64,000 bases of DNA, from contig JAOPHQ010001150.1 in NCBI GenBank assembly GCA_030340625.1, positions 22,501 to 86,500 on the forward strand, written 5' to 3'. The position numbers and the translations under genes were made by a program. Within the stretch, counting starts at the first letter, position 1. Every line of letters begins with the position of its first letter. This document shows positions 1 to 10,682 of the stretch, one piece after another. The notes under the pieces were generated by a model. It searched no databases, was not told the origin of the DNA, and worked only from the letters and a program-made list of their open reading frames with translations. Origin of the DNA: Merluccius polli (lineage: Eukaryota > Chordata > Actinopteri > Gadiformes > Merlucciidae).

Positions 1-678
1 TGGCTGTGGAGGAGTAGAGACAGATATCTATGACAGCTATCCATGCAGTCCTGTGTATGCGTAATGGAGACACCACGCGGTGTTGATGCTGTAATTATGA
101 CGCGGTGGTGGACGGAGCTAACAAATAAAAATATTCAACATAGCATAACAGCATTAGGTGTTGGCGTTTGCAAGGTAAACCCAATTCTTCCCAATGTCAA
201 TAAACAATCTAGCTTGTGCATTAGATCCCTTCCCAACAGATTGATTAAGTACTTTTTAATTATCACTTTAACCATTTAACCAGCAGGTCATTGCAAATGT
301 CCAGAGACCATCTATCTGACCCAAAGAATTTGTCAATTAAACAAATAAAACACAAACCACTAAAACAAAGACTAAACAACCTGCAATCTATTTCAACAAA
401 ACACATGGAAAGCAAGATATGGCTCGCCATGACAACAGAGGCGGGACTTATACCACACAGTCCACTCTCCCCCCCCTTGGGGCCACACCTCCCGGTAGAC
501 TCTGGCAACCCAGAACAAACTTTCTTTTAACTATTTCAACACCACACTATGGAGGTATTCTAAGCAACCAAATGATGGACTTATTTTATTGCTACATACG
601 CAACATTGCGTATCAGTTTGTTTAATATTATAATAACTACCGCACTCCCGCAGCGCCCGTTGGGGCGGGTCCCACTAT
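1..678. other. Intergenic, no gene seen
   Basis: AT-rich sequence with a C-rich patch near 470-480. The open frames are short, lack recognisable motifs and show no splice context. It may be the far side of the retroviral remnant that reads leftwards from 4.2 kb, but no pol or env similarity is visible. Confidence 0.5.
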
Positions 679-1258
679 ACCTCAGCCAGCACCATGGCTA
701 CCTGCCTTGCACTGCTGGTTTCTTTGGAAGCTAAGCGGGGGCTGGTCTGGTCCATCTCTGGATGGGAGACCAGTTGGTGCTGGCAGTGGTGTTGCAGGGC
801 CAGTAGGGGGTGCTCATCCCTCTGGCCTCTGTAAGATCCCCAATGCCCCGGGATGGAGACGGGGACTCCGTCCCGTCTAGAGCACCGTCTTTCGGATGAG
901 ACGTTAAACCGAGGTCCTGACTCCCTGTGGTCACTAAAGATCCCGTGGCACTCATCGCAAGAGTAGGGGTGCTAACCCCGGTGTCCCGGCCAAATTCCCA
1001 CCCCGGCTCTTGTACCAACATGGCCACCTAATCATCCCCTGGTCTCTAATTGGTTAGTTTCATTCCTCACCTCTCCGCTGTGCCAGTGTGTGGTGAGCGT
1101 TCTGGCGCATACTGGCTGCCGTGCATCACCCAAGTGGGTGCTACACTCTGGTAGCGGATGAGGTGTCATATCTCCCCCCCCCACACACACACTATGTAAG
1201 CGCTTTGAGTGACCTCCAAATAAAGCGCTATATAAATCCAATCAATTATTATTATTAT
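679..1258 (+). repeat. 5S-rRNA-derived SINE (SINE3-like)
   Basis: The head resembles 5S rRNA: ggaagctaagc at about 727 and ggatgggagacc at 760 are the internal promoter blocks of 5S genes and have nearly the 5S spacing. The body has the Deu/SINE3-type stretch seen in many fish repeats (gatgagacgttaaaccgag near 895). The 3' end is the L2-type tail gcgctatataaatcc followed by (ATT)n. This layout (5S head, conserved body, LINE-type tail) defines 5S-derived SINEs, which use RNA polymerase III and borrowed LINE machinery. About 580 bp, so near full length. A partial second copy of the 3' half lies at 12148-12312. Confidence 0.8.
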
Positions 1259-1260
1259 TA

Positions 1261-2053
1261 TCAGTTTGGTGAGGGGGGAATTCCCTGAACTCTTGACCGA
1301 GTCCCCAGCGCTGGTTGACCCCTGGACTTCTGTGGACGAGCGGTAGAGGAGATAACTTCTGATTTAAATGAATAGTGCCCAACTTAACTGAGCTGTTGGT
1401 CTTTTAATTGTCCCACAAAACACTAAAACCCTTTTATACTTTTTATAAAACACAGAAAAAACAAATCAACCGAAAACACAGAAACAAATCACAGACACTA
1501 ATACATAATTGATCTCTATATGTCCACTTTCTATGTCCCAACAGATCCTTAAATGTTCTAATGATCACAGCGCTTTCTTTATTTATGTTTTATTCTACCC
1601 CCTCTACGTCTGTTATCCCCCTGGATATACTGAGCTGGTTGTCCCTTTACCACTTTGTTTTGTAAGGCAACCTTGTGTTTTGGAAAGTGCATAACTCTTT
1701 CTTGCCCCTCTCTCTCTTTTATTTATTTTTTTATTTTTTTATTTTTTTAGATCTCCTTATCTAAGTACTTCTCTAGTGCTGTCCTCTTCTCAGGGCCAGG
1801 CCCCCTCCCTTTCTCTCTGCTCTCTGTCCCTCTCTCTCTCTTTGATACATGACTAATACTAATTTTAATGCCTGTTTTAGATATTCTTTTCTTACATTTT
1901 TCAGAGATCTTATTGATCTCATTTTTACGTAGATAAACCCTACCCAAAATGTCCGCTGCTGTTAACGACATATTTATAAGTGTACTAACACTCTATTTTT
2001 AAGCAATATGTATTTCTGATTACTTTTACTCTTACTTTATTAAACGATGTTTA
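1261..2053. other. No gene seen; probably decayed retroviral interior
   Basis: Lies between the SINE tail and the gag-like ORF. A 74-codon minus-strand frame at 1747-1971 is Lys/Arg/Glu-rich and follows the gag-like frame in the same direction. It may be a further piece of the retroviral interior, but no motif supports this. T-rich runs occur at 1715-1750. Confidence 0.4.
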
Positions 2054-2599
2054 TTATTTTTTATTAACTTTATTCTTTACTTTAAATGGTGACATATCAG
2101 CCCTCTCCCTGCTCCCTGCTCGGTCAGGGTCAGACAGCTGGCTCTTACCGTCGCTCTCGCGGGTTGTTATGGCTACGGGAGCGCCGGCGCCTGCGTTGTT
2201 GTTTTTGTCTTTTTTAGCTTCTAATGCTACACATGCTAATGCTACTGTACGCGCTGACGCTCTCCTCTCCTCTTTCTCTTCTAGTGCTGCTCTCCACTTC
2301 TTCTTTGTTCCCCAACTTTGCTTTCCCTCTTCTGCCTTGTGCCTTTCTAACTCTCTTAACACAGTCCTCTCGGCCTTCGCCAGATAGGGCAACAATTTGT
2401 CCTGCTTCTCATCTCCAGGTATCTGTCCCTTCTCCTGGAGCCACATCCAGGTCACCTCGTGACCCTCCATTATCTTTCCCTGTGTATTCGGTGTACACCC
2501 ACTAACCAATTGGAGCGTGATTTGTTTCCATTGCTCTCCTATGGTGTCCTCAGGACACCCCCCATATTCTTCACACTGTCTGTTGAATTCTCCGTCCAT
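2054..2599 (-). pseudogene. Gag-like ORF, N-terminal part
   Basis: A 181-codon frame that starts about 1 kb downstream of the retroviral primer-binding site, where gag is expected. The N-terminal third (WKQITLQLVSG, then a Trp-containing TWMWLQEKG segment) looks like a globular matrix-type region. The rest is highly charged, with Glu/Lys/Arg runs near residues 85-130, and ends in a Lys-rich tail. No capsid major homology region and no CCHC zinc knuckle follow, so only the first part of a Gag protein is present, ended by a stop. Position is the main evidence; the assignment by residues alone is weak. Confidence 0.5.
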
Positions 2600-3127
2600 T
2601 TTTTACCCACTATCTTAACCAGTACACACTTTAACGACACAAATTTTGATACACATACAGGGTCGGTGTGAATGACTCACGTTCTGCTCTCTGCACGAAA
2701 TATTGCCGAGTGAGACAAGCTTCTAGGCTGATAATATCAGTCCGGTCTCACCCGAGCTTCATGCAGAAACTTTTAGACACACTTTCCCCGTATCCAACCA
2801 CCCGTTTTCCCCACAGAAAATATTTTCTTTTTTTTTTTTTTTTGATACCCCACAGAACAGATTAGACGAGACTTATGAGAATCTCACGAAAAGTCTAACC
2901 CCTGGAACCACCCACACAATATACAATATTTACATAATCATGAGTTTCGCACCGACTCTAACGGTCAATGGGAAATGATACCCTTGGGCTACTCTGGCTA
3001 CCCTCTCAGAGTTCCCTCTTCTGGTCTTGAAAGGAACCAGCTACCTTGGGGTCGTATGGACCCTCTTTTCTCCTCCACCAATTGATATACTTATGGCGAG
3101 GACGGGGCGGAATTTAAACCGCTGGTG

Positions 3128-3440
3128 CTTTGTGGGGCTCTTCCTCCCCAATAAGGATTCCAACCCTTGGGCGGTCTCTTGCTCGTGCGCTTACACGGCA
3201 GGTCCCCTATTTGGCTACGTCCTAAAAGGAGCGTCCCTGGCTCTTTGTGGGGCTCTTCCTCCCCAACAGGATTCCAACCCTCGGGCGGTCTCTTGCTCGT
3301 ACGTTTTCACGGGCAGGTCCCCTAATTGGCAACGTCCTAAAAGGAGCGTCCCTGGCTCTTTGTGGGGCTCTTCCTCCCCAACAGGATTCCAACCCTCGGG
3401 CGGTCTCTGCTCGTGCGCTTACACGGCAGGTCCCCTAATT
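3128..3440. repeat. 115-bp tandem repeat in retroviral leader
   Basis: The block beginning tgtggggctcttcctcccc recurs at 3131, 3246 and 3361, an exact 115-bp spacing; the third copy stops at about 3440. The copies are nearly identical. They lie between the primer-binding site and the gag-like ORF of the minus-strand retroviral remnant, so they would be in its RNA leader. Confidence 0.85.
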
Positions 3441-3616
3441 GCACACTATACTGGTTTAAACTATGTCTAGGACGAGTATCCCAAGTGACTTCAAAACAGT
3501 TTTGACAATGCCCAATTGCAGAATTTTGTTATAACAGGCTTCTGCTTACCTTTTTTATGTGGCCACGTTTCGCTGTCACTCAGTCCTCTCGTCCGTTGTG
3601 TCACTTCTTCGTCTTC

Positions 3617-3634
3617 ATCACGTCGGGGTCACCA
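3617..3634 (-). promoter_or_regulatory. Retroviral primer-binding site, tRNA-Trp type
   Basis: The minus strand reads TGGTGACCCCGACGTGAT directly after LTR end ...CTTCA plus two bases. This 18-mer is complementary to the 3' end of tRNA-Trp and is the primer-binding site known from avian sarcoma/leukosis viruses. The 3' CCA complement (TGG) is in the right place. It fixes the orientation of the element and the LTR edge. Confidence 0.85.
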
Positions 3635-3636
3635 AT

Positions 3637-4209
3637 TGAAGTGAGAAGCAGTTTCTCTTGAAACTGTCACTCACGCGTGTTCGTTAATGAAGCGATAGAA
3701 GAAGTTGTTTAGCTTTAAGAAATAATCAGTTTTATTGTTAACACCAGTATAATGTGCAGAGTTTTACAGATATATCTGGGTCCGACTACGTTTCCCTGAC
3801 CGAACAACAAAGTGTGTCTGTGTCAGTTCACGAAGTCTGAGCCCAGCTATCTCTAGCCCAGGAAGTTATATACACAAACAGTGAAAACGTCATAAAGGGC
3901 TGGCTGTTGACGTCTTCCCCCCTCGTCCTTGTGGTGTCTGGCTCCAGCGCCAGATTGTCGCCTCCAGGTATTTCTCTAAAAGATTCTTTACACGTGCAGC
4001 AACGATCCTGCCTGTTTTTCGCCATCATCTGACCTCACTATCTACTCCACACATGTAACAAACAACACACTCATTCCGATCCTGAGGAGCTGCCCCCATG
4101 CTTACATGCCTCTGCTCATAGCTCATGACTCTGTCCTTCGTCTGCAGACAGGCACCGAGGTTAGTGTAACCCTAGTTATTGGTCATATGGTAGATACAAA
4201 ATATAACCA
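3637..4209 (-). repeat. Retroviral 5' LTR
   Basis: About 573 bp, ending CA next to the primer-binding site on the minus strand. A TATA-like gtatataac (near 3870) and an AATAAA (near 3735) are in the right order for U3, R and U5. The outer edge is uncertain: TG at 4209/4208 is the simplest choice, but this LTR and the related copy at 45508 share about ten further bases (attaaaggta) outside it, so the true edge may be up to ten bases further out. Confidence 0.75.
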
Positions 4210-4218
4210 TACCTTTAA

Positions 4219-4255
4219 TATATATATATATGTGTATATATATACTGTATATATA

Positions 4256-4286
<31 letters not shown>

Positions 4287-4369
4287 GTGTATATATATAT
4301 ATATATATGTGTGTGTATATATATATATGTGTATGTATATATATATATATGTATATATGTATATATGTA

Positions 4370-4400
<31 letters not shown>

Positions 4401-4437
4401 ATGTGTGTGTGTGTGTATATATATGTGTGTGTGTGTA
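4219..4437. repeat. (TA)n/(TG)n microsatellite
   Basis: Alternating TA and TG runs with no coding content. The Tc1 copy that follows inserted at a TA in it, and the same repeat resumes at 6050, so 4219-6171 was probably one microsatellite before the insertion. Confidence 0.95.
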
Positions 4438-4439
4438 TA

Positions 4440-6049
4440 CAGGTCCTTCTCAAAAAATTAGCATATTGTGATAAAGTTCATTATTTTCTGTAATGTACTG
4501 ATAAACATTAGACTTTCATATATTTTAGATTCATTACACACAACTGAAGTAGTTCAAGCCTTTTATTGTTTTAATATTGATGATTTTGGCAAAAAAGTCA
4601 AGAAAAACCAAAAATCCCTATCTCAAAAAATTAGCATATTTCATCCGACCAATAAAAGAAAAGTGTTTTTAATACAAAAAAAGTCAACCTTCAATTAATT
4701 ATGTTCAGTTATGCACTCAATACTTGGTCAGGAATCCTTTTGCAGAAATGACTGCTTCAATGCGGCGTGGCATGGAGGCCATCAGCCTGTGGCACTGCTG
4801 AGGTCTTATGGAGGCCCAGGATGCTTCGATAGCGGCCTTAAGCTCATCCAGAGTGTTGGGTCTTGCGTCTCTCAACTTTCTCTTCACAATATCCCACAGA
4901 TTCTCTATGGGGTTCAGGTCAGGAGAGTTGGCAGGCCAATTGAGCACAGTAATACCATGGTCAGTAAACCATTTACCAGTGGTTTTGGCGCTGTGAGCAG
5001 GTGCCAGGTCGTGCTGAAAAATGAAATCTTCATCTCCATAAAGCTTTTCAGCAGATGGAAGCATGAAGTGCTCCAAAATCTCCTGATAGCTAGCTGCATT
5101 GACCCTGCCCTTGATAAAACACAGTGGACCAACACCAGCAGCTGACATGGCACCCCAGACCATCACTGACTGTGGGTACTTGACACTGGACTTCAGGCAT
5201 TTTGGCATTTCCTTCTCCCCAGTCTTCCTCCAGACTCTGGCACCTTGATTTCCGAATGACATGCAAAATTTGCTTTCATCCGAAAAAGTACTTTGGACCA
5301 CTGAGCAACAGTCCAGTGCTGCTTCTCTGTAGCCCAGGTCAGGCGCTTCTGCCGCTGTTTCTGGTTCAAAAGTGGCTTGACCTGGGGAATGCGGCACCTG
5401 TAGCCCATTTCCTGCACACGCCTGTGCACGGTGGCTCTGGATGTTTCTACTCCAGACTCAGTCCACTGCTTCCGCAGGTCCCCCAAGGTCTGGAATCGGC
5501 CCTTCTCCACAATCTTCCTCAGGGTCCGGTCACCTCTTCTCGTCGTGCAGCGTTTTCTGCCACACTTTTTCCTTCCCACAGACTTCCCACTGAGGTGCCT
5601 TGATACGGCACTCTGGGAACAGCCTATTCGTTCAGAAATTTCTTTCTGTGTCTTACCCTCTTGCTTGAGGGTGTCAATGATGGCCTTCTGGACAGCAGTC
5701 AGGTCGGCAGTCTTACCCATGTTTACGGTTTTGAGTAATGAACCAGGCTGGGAGTTTTTAATAGCCTCAGGAATCTTTTGCAAGTGTTTCGAGTTAATTC
5801 GTTGATTCAGATGATTAGGTTAATAGCTCGTTTAGAGAACCTTTTCATGATATGCTAATTTTTTGAGATAGGAATTTTGGGTTTTCATGAGCTGTATGCC
5901 AAAATCATCAGTATTAAAACAATAAAAGACCTGAAATATTTCAGTTGGTGTGCAATGAATCTAAAATATATGAAAGTTTAATTTTTATCATTACATTATG
6001 GAAAAGAATGAACTTTATCACAATATGCAAATTTTTTGAGAAGGACCTG
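4440..6049 (-). mobile_element. Tc1-like transposon, copy 1
   Basis: 1610 bp flanked by TA dinucleotides. The ends are inverted copies: caggtccttctcaaaaaatt at the left and its complement at the right. The terminal repeats extend imperfectly for about 150 bp and carry a second internal direct motif (tctcaaaaaattagcatatt at 4620), as in Tc1 elements with long repeats. It carries one transposase gene on the minus strand, broken by a frameshift. Confidence 0.95.
4717..5720 (-). pseudogene. Tc1 transposase, one frameshift
   Basis: DD34E transposase that cuts and pastes the element at TA sites. The start at 5720 gives MGKTADLTAVQKAII, the usual Tc1 beginning. The N-terminal part has two helix-turn-helix domains (KTQKEISERIGCSQSAVSRHL; then the RATVHRRVQEMGYR region). 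The catalytic residues are the Asp in SDESKF, the Asp in QHDLAPAH and the Glu in SPDLNPIENLWD. The two halves lie in different frames. The break is near 5282-5286, where a run of five T (minus strand) precedes the first catalytic motif; a one-base loss in that run explains it. There is no other stop, so inactivation is recent. Confidence 0.9.
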
Positions 6050-6073
6050 TATATATATATATGTATATGTATA

Positions 6074-6171
<98 letters not shown>
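6050..6171. repeat. (TA)n/(TG)n microsatellite
   Basis: Continuation of the repeat at 4219. It separates the two Tc1 copies and supplies a TA target for each. Confidence 0.9.
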
Positions 6172-7389
6172 CACTCACCGGCCACTTTATTAGGTACACC
6201 TTGCTAGTACCGGGTTGGACCCCCTTTTGCCTTCAGAACTGCCTTAATCCTTCGTGGCACAGATTCAACAAGGTACTGGAAACATTCCTCAGAGAGTTTG
6301 GTCCATATTGACATGATAGCATCACGCAGTTGCTGCAGATTTGTCGGCTGCACATCCATGATGCGAATCTCCCGTTCCACCACATCCCAAAGGTGCTCTA
6401 TTGGATTGAGATCTGGTGACTGTGGAGGCCATTTGAGTACAGTGAACTCATTGTCATGTTCAAGAAACCAGTCTGAGATGATTCGCGCTTTATGACATGG
6501 CGCGTTATCCTGCTGGAAGTAGCCATCAGAAGATGGGTACACTGTGGTCATAAAGGGATGGACATGGTCAGCAACAATACTCAGGTAGTCTGTGGCTTTG
6601 ACACGATGCTCAATTGGTACTAATAAGCCCAAAGTGTGCCAGGAAAATATCCCCCACACCATTACACCACCACCACCAGCCTGAACCGTTGATACAAGGC
6701 AGGATGGATCCATGCTTTCATGTTGTTGACGCCAAATTCTGACCCTACCATCCGAATGTCGCAGCAGAAATCGAGACTCATCAGACCAGGCAACGTTTTC
6801 CCAATCTTCGATTGTCCAATTTTGGTGAGCCTGTGCGAATTGTAGCCTCAGTTTCCTGTTCTTAGCTGACAGGAGTGGCACCCGGTGTGGTCTTCTGCTG
6901 CTGTAGCCCATCCGCCTCAAGGTTCGACGTGTTGTGCGTTCAGAGATGCTCTTCTGCATACCTCTGTTGTAACGAGTGGTTATTTGAGTTACAGTTGCCT
7001 TTCTATCAGCTCGAACCAGTCTGGCCATTCTCCTCTGACCTCTAGCATCAACAAGGCATTTGCGCCCACAGAACTGCCGCTCACTGGATATTTTCTCTTT
7101 TTCGGACCATTCTCTGTAAACCCTAGAGATGGTTGTGCGTGAAAATCCCAGTAGATCAGCAGTCTCTGAAATACTCAGACCAGCCCGTCTGGCACCAACA
7201 ACCATGCCATGTTCAAAGTCACTTAAATCACCTTTCTTCCCCATTCTGATGCTCGGTTTGAACTGCGGCAGATCGTCCTGACCATGTCTACATGCCTAAA
7301 TGCATTGAGTTGCTGCCATGTGATTGGCTGATTAGAAATTTGCGTTAACAAGCAGTTGGACAGGTGTACCTAAAAGTGGCCGGTGAGTG
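6172..7389 (-). mobile_element. Tc1-like transposon, copy 2 (different family)
   Basis: 1218 bp between TA dinucleotides (6170-6171 and 7390-7391). The ends are cactcaccggccacttt and, inverted, aaagtggccggtgagtg. The left end extends a little further with mismatch (attaggtacacct against taggtacacct). The terminal repeats are short, unlike copy 1, and the transposase differs, so these are two independent insertions. Confidence 0.95.
6204..7244 (-). CDS. Tc1-family transposase, apparently intact
   Basis: 346 residues, full length for the family, with no stop or frameshift. Residues 1-120 hold the paired-like helix-turn-helix DNA-binding domains (LSDFEHGMVVGARRAGLSIS; SERTTRRTLRRMGYSSRRP). The DDE catalytic domain follows, with Asp in WSDESRF, Asp in FQQDNAPCHKA and Glu in SPDLNPIEHLWD (34-residue spacing type). 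The usual GGGGVMVWG glycine box is present. The start is the first Met (MGKKGDLSDFEHG), which matches the family. The gene fills almost the whole element. An intact frame and matched ends suggest a recent insertion that could still be active; whether it is expressed cannot be seen. Confidence 0.93.
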   Translation of the reverse strand: MGKKGDLSDFEHGMVVGARRAGLSISETADLLGFSRTTISRVYREWSEKEKISSERQFCGRKCLVDARGQRRMARLVRADRKATVTQITTRYNRGMQKSISERTTRRTLRRMGYSSRRPHRVPLLSAKNRKLRLQFAQAHQNWTIEDWENVAWSDESRFLLRHSDGRVRIWRQQHESMDPSCLVSTVQAGGGGVMVWGIFSWHTLGLLVPIEHRVKATDYLSIVADHVHPFMTTVYPSSDGYFQQDNAPCHKARIISDWFLEHDNEFTVLKWPPQSPDLNPIEHLWDVVEREIRIMDVQPTNLQQLRDAIMSIWTKLSEECFQYLVESVPRRIKAVLKAKGGPTRY

Positions 7390-7591
7390 TATAACATAAC
7401 AAGAAATAGCATCTGTGTGCAAGACAGATTTTTTTGGCATTAATTTTAGCGCAAATAATTTTTCAGTCTGCAATTTGTAGCCGTCCCATCGTCTGGGTTT
7501 CATAATACTGTTACTTCTGTTCTACACAATCAAATATTTAGGCTACTCTATATTAAGTTACTTTTTGTGTTACTTTTTCTCTTTCTCCTAA

Positions 7592-8290
7592 GCCCAACTT
7601 CCACTGGATCCGTTGCGGGCACATAACGGCCGTGATCCGGCAGCGAAGCGGCCACTGGAGCTAATCGCAGCCACTCTAGTCAATGAGTGTGCTTCCACCA
7701 GACATTTCAGAAGCGTCCCAGAAGCGTCCCTGAAGCGGCTGTCGCTCCAGATACGCGCCAGTTCTATTTTTCACGGAGCCGCGTCCAGCACGCGTCAATC
7801 CCAACAGAGCAGATCGAGCCAGGCAGGAAGTCGGATAGTAAAAGCCATAGAGCATCCGGTCAATTTTCAAAATAAAACTTCCTCCCGATCGAACACGGCC
7901 ACAAATCTTTGATCCATGTCGTTTATAACTGGACTTTAACTGTATTAACTGTCTATAGGCTACAGCACAACACAGTAGGACATAACAAAAATAAACAACG
8001 CTAAACACAATTAAACCAGACAAAAAAAGAAAACATTTCCTATATAGCCTACTAACTCATGGTAGAAGCACAAAAATCTAGGAAAAATGACCAAATCAAC
8101 AGACAAAGCAACTGCATGTCAACTTTGTCGTCTCATGATTTTCGCGTGCTCTCGTGATCTCACGAATCCAGCCGCCTTGCAGCGCTTCGCTGCTGAAACA
8201 TGCCCGGTGGGAGCTGAAGCCGCGCTGAGGACGGAGCTCTCCCACGTCGGGGGTGGGACGCTCCCACGACGGATCCAGTGGAAGTTAGGC
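7592..8290. mobile_element. Non-autonomous DNA transposon (TIR element)
   Basis: The ends are inverted: gcccaacttccactggatcc at 7592, complementary (one mismatch) to the sequence ending at 8290. The interior is GC-rich and has no transposase. The interior reads like the 22740-22870 segment inside the hAT element at 21916 (agcg-rich, 'gtggaa' motifs), so the two may be related. No clear target duplication was found. Confidence 0.7.
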
Positions 8291-10271
8291 GTTACACTAC
8301 TAATGTATGAACAATTTGTAATGTAACTTAAAAAATGAAACCTTCCCCGACTCTGTTAGGTGGAATTATATTTATATATATTTTTTAATTATATTTAAGG
8401 AAGGAAGTGACATCTTAGTGCGGATATTGGCAAACATATCTATTCTTTCATAACTTTTTAATTTATACAATGTTGATTTATTAATATATTACACATAGTA
8501 CCTTTTTAAGCAACTTTCCCAAACACTGATTCTAAGTATGAAACTGCATGTAATTCATACATGGAACCCCTCCCTAGAGGTCTGTTATCCATTAAGGGAG
8601 GTCCATCTGGAACTATAGACAGATAGGTGATTCCAACCCTCTCCGCTCTTTCAAAGCATCACTCAAAAAGCATCACTTTTTAAAATTGTTAATATGCCTC
8701 TCTGTCCCTCTTTCTGCTATTTTAATGTCTTCTGTAAAGTGCCTTTGAGTGTCTAGAATAGCTTTTCTCATAGCCTCTTGTTTTTCTCTACCATGCTATT
8801 CTTTCGTTGACTTGCATTATGGTCCTTTTACATGATCTTGCTTTCAAATCAGTTTCAATACCAAATCACTTAGTGATTCCTTTGCAAAAAAATATTTCTC
8901 TCCCCACAGGCGACAGACGGAACAGGAATTGATTAATGGAACAGTTTAAAAATAGAGAAGCCAGTTGTCATAGCAACGATTACAAGGAATTGTTTTTTCT
9001 AAATTGGTCCCCTTTTGGACTGCATTGAAGCTTGCTGAAAAGTTAACACATACAACTTAATTGCATTTGTTCAGCAATCTATTAAATTTAAGTCTGCATA
9101 TCTAGTTCAACTAGTCCATGCCACACAATGTTTTAATTGAATCTGTTCAACTCAAATAACATGTGACACACAAAACCATGTGAAACGCAAACGTCCCTAC
9201 AATGTTCTCTAATGACACATTTCCAATATAGTGTTTTCAACAAGCAAACAAATCATTCATTTTCTGTTTTAGTTTAGGTTGTATATAACTGTTGATGTTG
9301 TATATAACACATTTTTATTCATTCATTCATCCTCAGGACCTAGTGAAGTTAAAGCGAGGGCATGTCATTTTGTTTTTATGCATTTTTATTAGAATTTCAT
9401 TCAAATGCCATTACACACGTTACACAATGGTTGTCAAGAGTCCCGAGCTGTCTTTCGAGGAAAAGTGTTTGAAAGGAAATCCTCTAATTTGCTAATGAAA
9501 ATTTGTCGGAAGATTGTTCTAGTCCAATCTGTGCAAGAGGCGGCATAAAATGTTTAACTGCCAATGAGCGACAGCACAGCAAAGCGATTGCATCAACCAT
9601 GAATGTATAAATGGGACCATTGAACTAGCTGGCGTCCCTTCAATGATAGGGCAGCCAGCATGGGGACTAGCCAGTATGGGGACTAGCTATTTTTGTGATT
9701 TATCTGCTAAGTGTATCATCACTTTGATTTATTCTTTTGATATTCCCTGTTATATTATTGTGGTGTTGTTAACCCATGTGTTAATGTATATTTTTCCCAG
9801 TCGGTGAAAGTATGGAGAGTAACCTGCAGTTTATAGATTAAGCCCTGTGATTTGACTGCTTTCACCAGAAACCTTATTGTCCAGAGATAAGTTGTCTGTG
9901 ATATTTAAAAATGCACAACGCAAGACGAAGACTGCAGTACATTTGACAAATGGGTTTAGGCGTTGTATGCAGTATTGCTGTTACTAAACAACTATGTTCA
10001 GAGGTTTACTCATGCAGTTTTAGTATCTCATTCAAGCAATAATGTATCTCTGCTTTTATGCCGCAGCTTTGACAAATAGGTTTAATGGCGATGTTTATGT
10101 ATACAGTATTGCCGTTACTAAACCACTATTTTCAGAGTTTACTCATGCAGCATTAATAAAACAAATGGTCTGCTGTTTATGCTGGGAGACAATGATTACA
10201 ATTACAGACAAATGTGTGCGGTTGTTTTTAACAAACAAACTGAAAACTGAGCTCTCTTTATGTTCAATCAG
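8291..10271. other. Upstream/intron sequence of gatad2b, no exon seen
   Basis: No coding exon is recognisable. The first coding exon starts directly after a splice acceptor at 10271, so a non-coding first exon must lie upstream, in this stretch or outside the window. No CpG-island-like promoter is evident. Confidence 0.5.
9946..10155 (+). repeat. Dispersed repeat, two diverged copies in tandem
   Basis: About 85 bp at 9946 (gacaaatgggttta ... tactcatgcag) recurs diverged at 10066-10155, and a third copy is at 54803-54890. Shared anchors are 'acaaatrggttta', 'cagtattgc' and 'ttactcatg'. Not assigned to a known family. Confidence 0.6.
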
Positions 10272-10272
10272 G

Positions 10273-10682
10273 ATGGAGCGGATGTCTGAAGAGGCACTGC
10301 GCCTTAACTTGCTGAAGCGAGGCCTGGAGACATCTGCTGAACGAGAGGAGGCCCTGGCCAAGCGACTCAAGATGGAGGGCCACGAGGCTATGGAGCGCCT
10401 CAAGATGCTTGCACTGCTTAAGCGCAAGGACCTAGCTGACCTGGCAGCCCTGGAGGGTGCAGCAGCAGCAGCAGTTGCTGCTGGGTCCCTCGGTGATGGA
10501 AAGGGACCGGGGATCAGCAGCCAGCACCACCACCATCAGCATCAGAGCATTATTGGCTCCACCACGGCTTATGAGGAGAAGCTTAACGGAAGCTTAAGAG
10601 TGGGGGGCCATGGTGAACTCAACAAGAATGGGAAGGAAAACATTCTGGATGAACCAGTAGACATGAGTGCTAGTAGAAGATG
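10273..10682 (+). CDS. gatad2b: gatad2b coding exon 1
   Basis: The acceptor AG is at 10270-10271 and the ATG starts two bases later, so the 5' UTR is spliced. It encodes MERMSEEALRLNLLKRGLE, a basic LAKRLKMEGHEAMERLKML segment and ends DEPVDMSASRR. Donor gtgagt at 10683; ends in phase 2. A short (GCA)n run encodes alanines near 10457-10473. Confidence 0.95.

Larger units (their letters stand above)
2054..4209 (-). mobile_element. Endogenous retrovirus remnant, 5' half
   Basis: Read on the minus strand, the order is LTR (4209-3637), two bases, an 18-bp primer-binding site (3634-3617), a leader of about 1 kb with 115-bp tandem repeats, then a gag-like ORF (2599-2054). This is the standard 5' layout of a retrovirus. 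No second LTR and no pol or env is visible to the left, so the copy is truncated or runs out of the window in decayed form. A diverged relative of the LTR is at 45508 on the other strand. The genus cannot be settled from this part. Confidence 0.8.

Noticed and set aside
679..800. Functional 5S rRNA gene
   Set aside because: Diverged outside the internal promoter blocks and followed by a SINE body and LINE-type tail instead of a T-run terminator.
731..1027. 98-codon minus-strand frame
   Set aside because: Lies within the 5S-derived SINE, antisense; chance frame.
3128..3440. CRISPR-like array
   Set aside because: Repeats are contiguous 115-bp units without spacers in a vertebrate genome.
4106..4493. 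Open frames rich in Tyr-Ile over the TA/TG repeats (also at 5941-6311)
   Set aside because: They are translations of the microsatellite in several frames, not genes.
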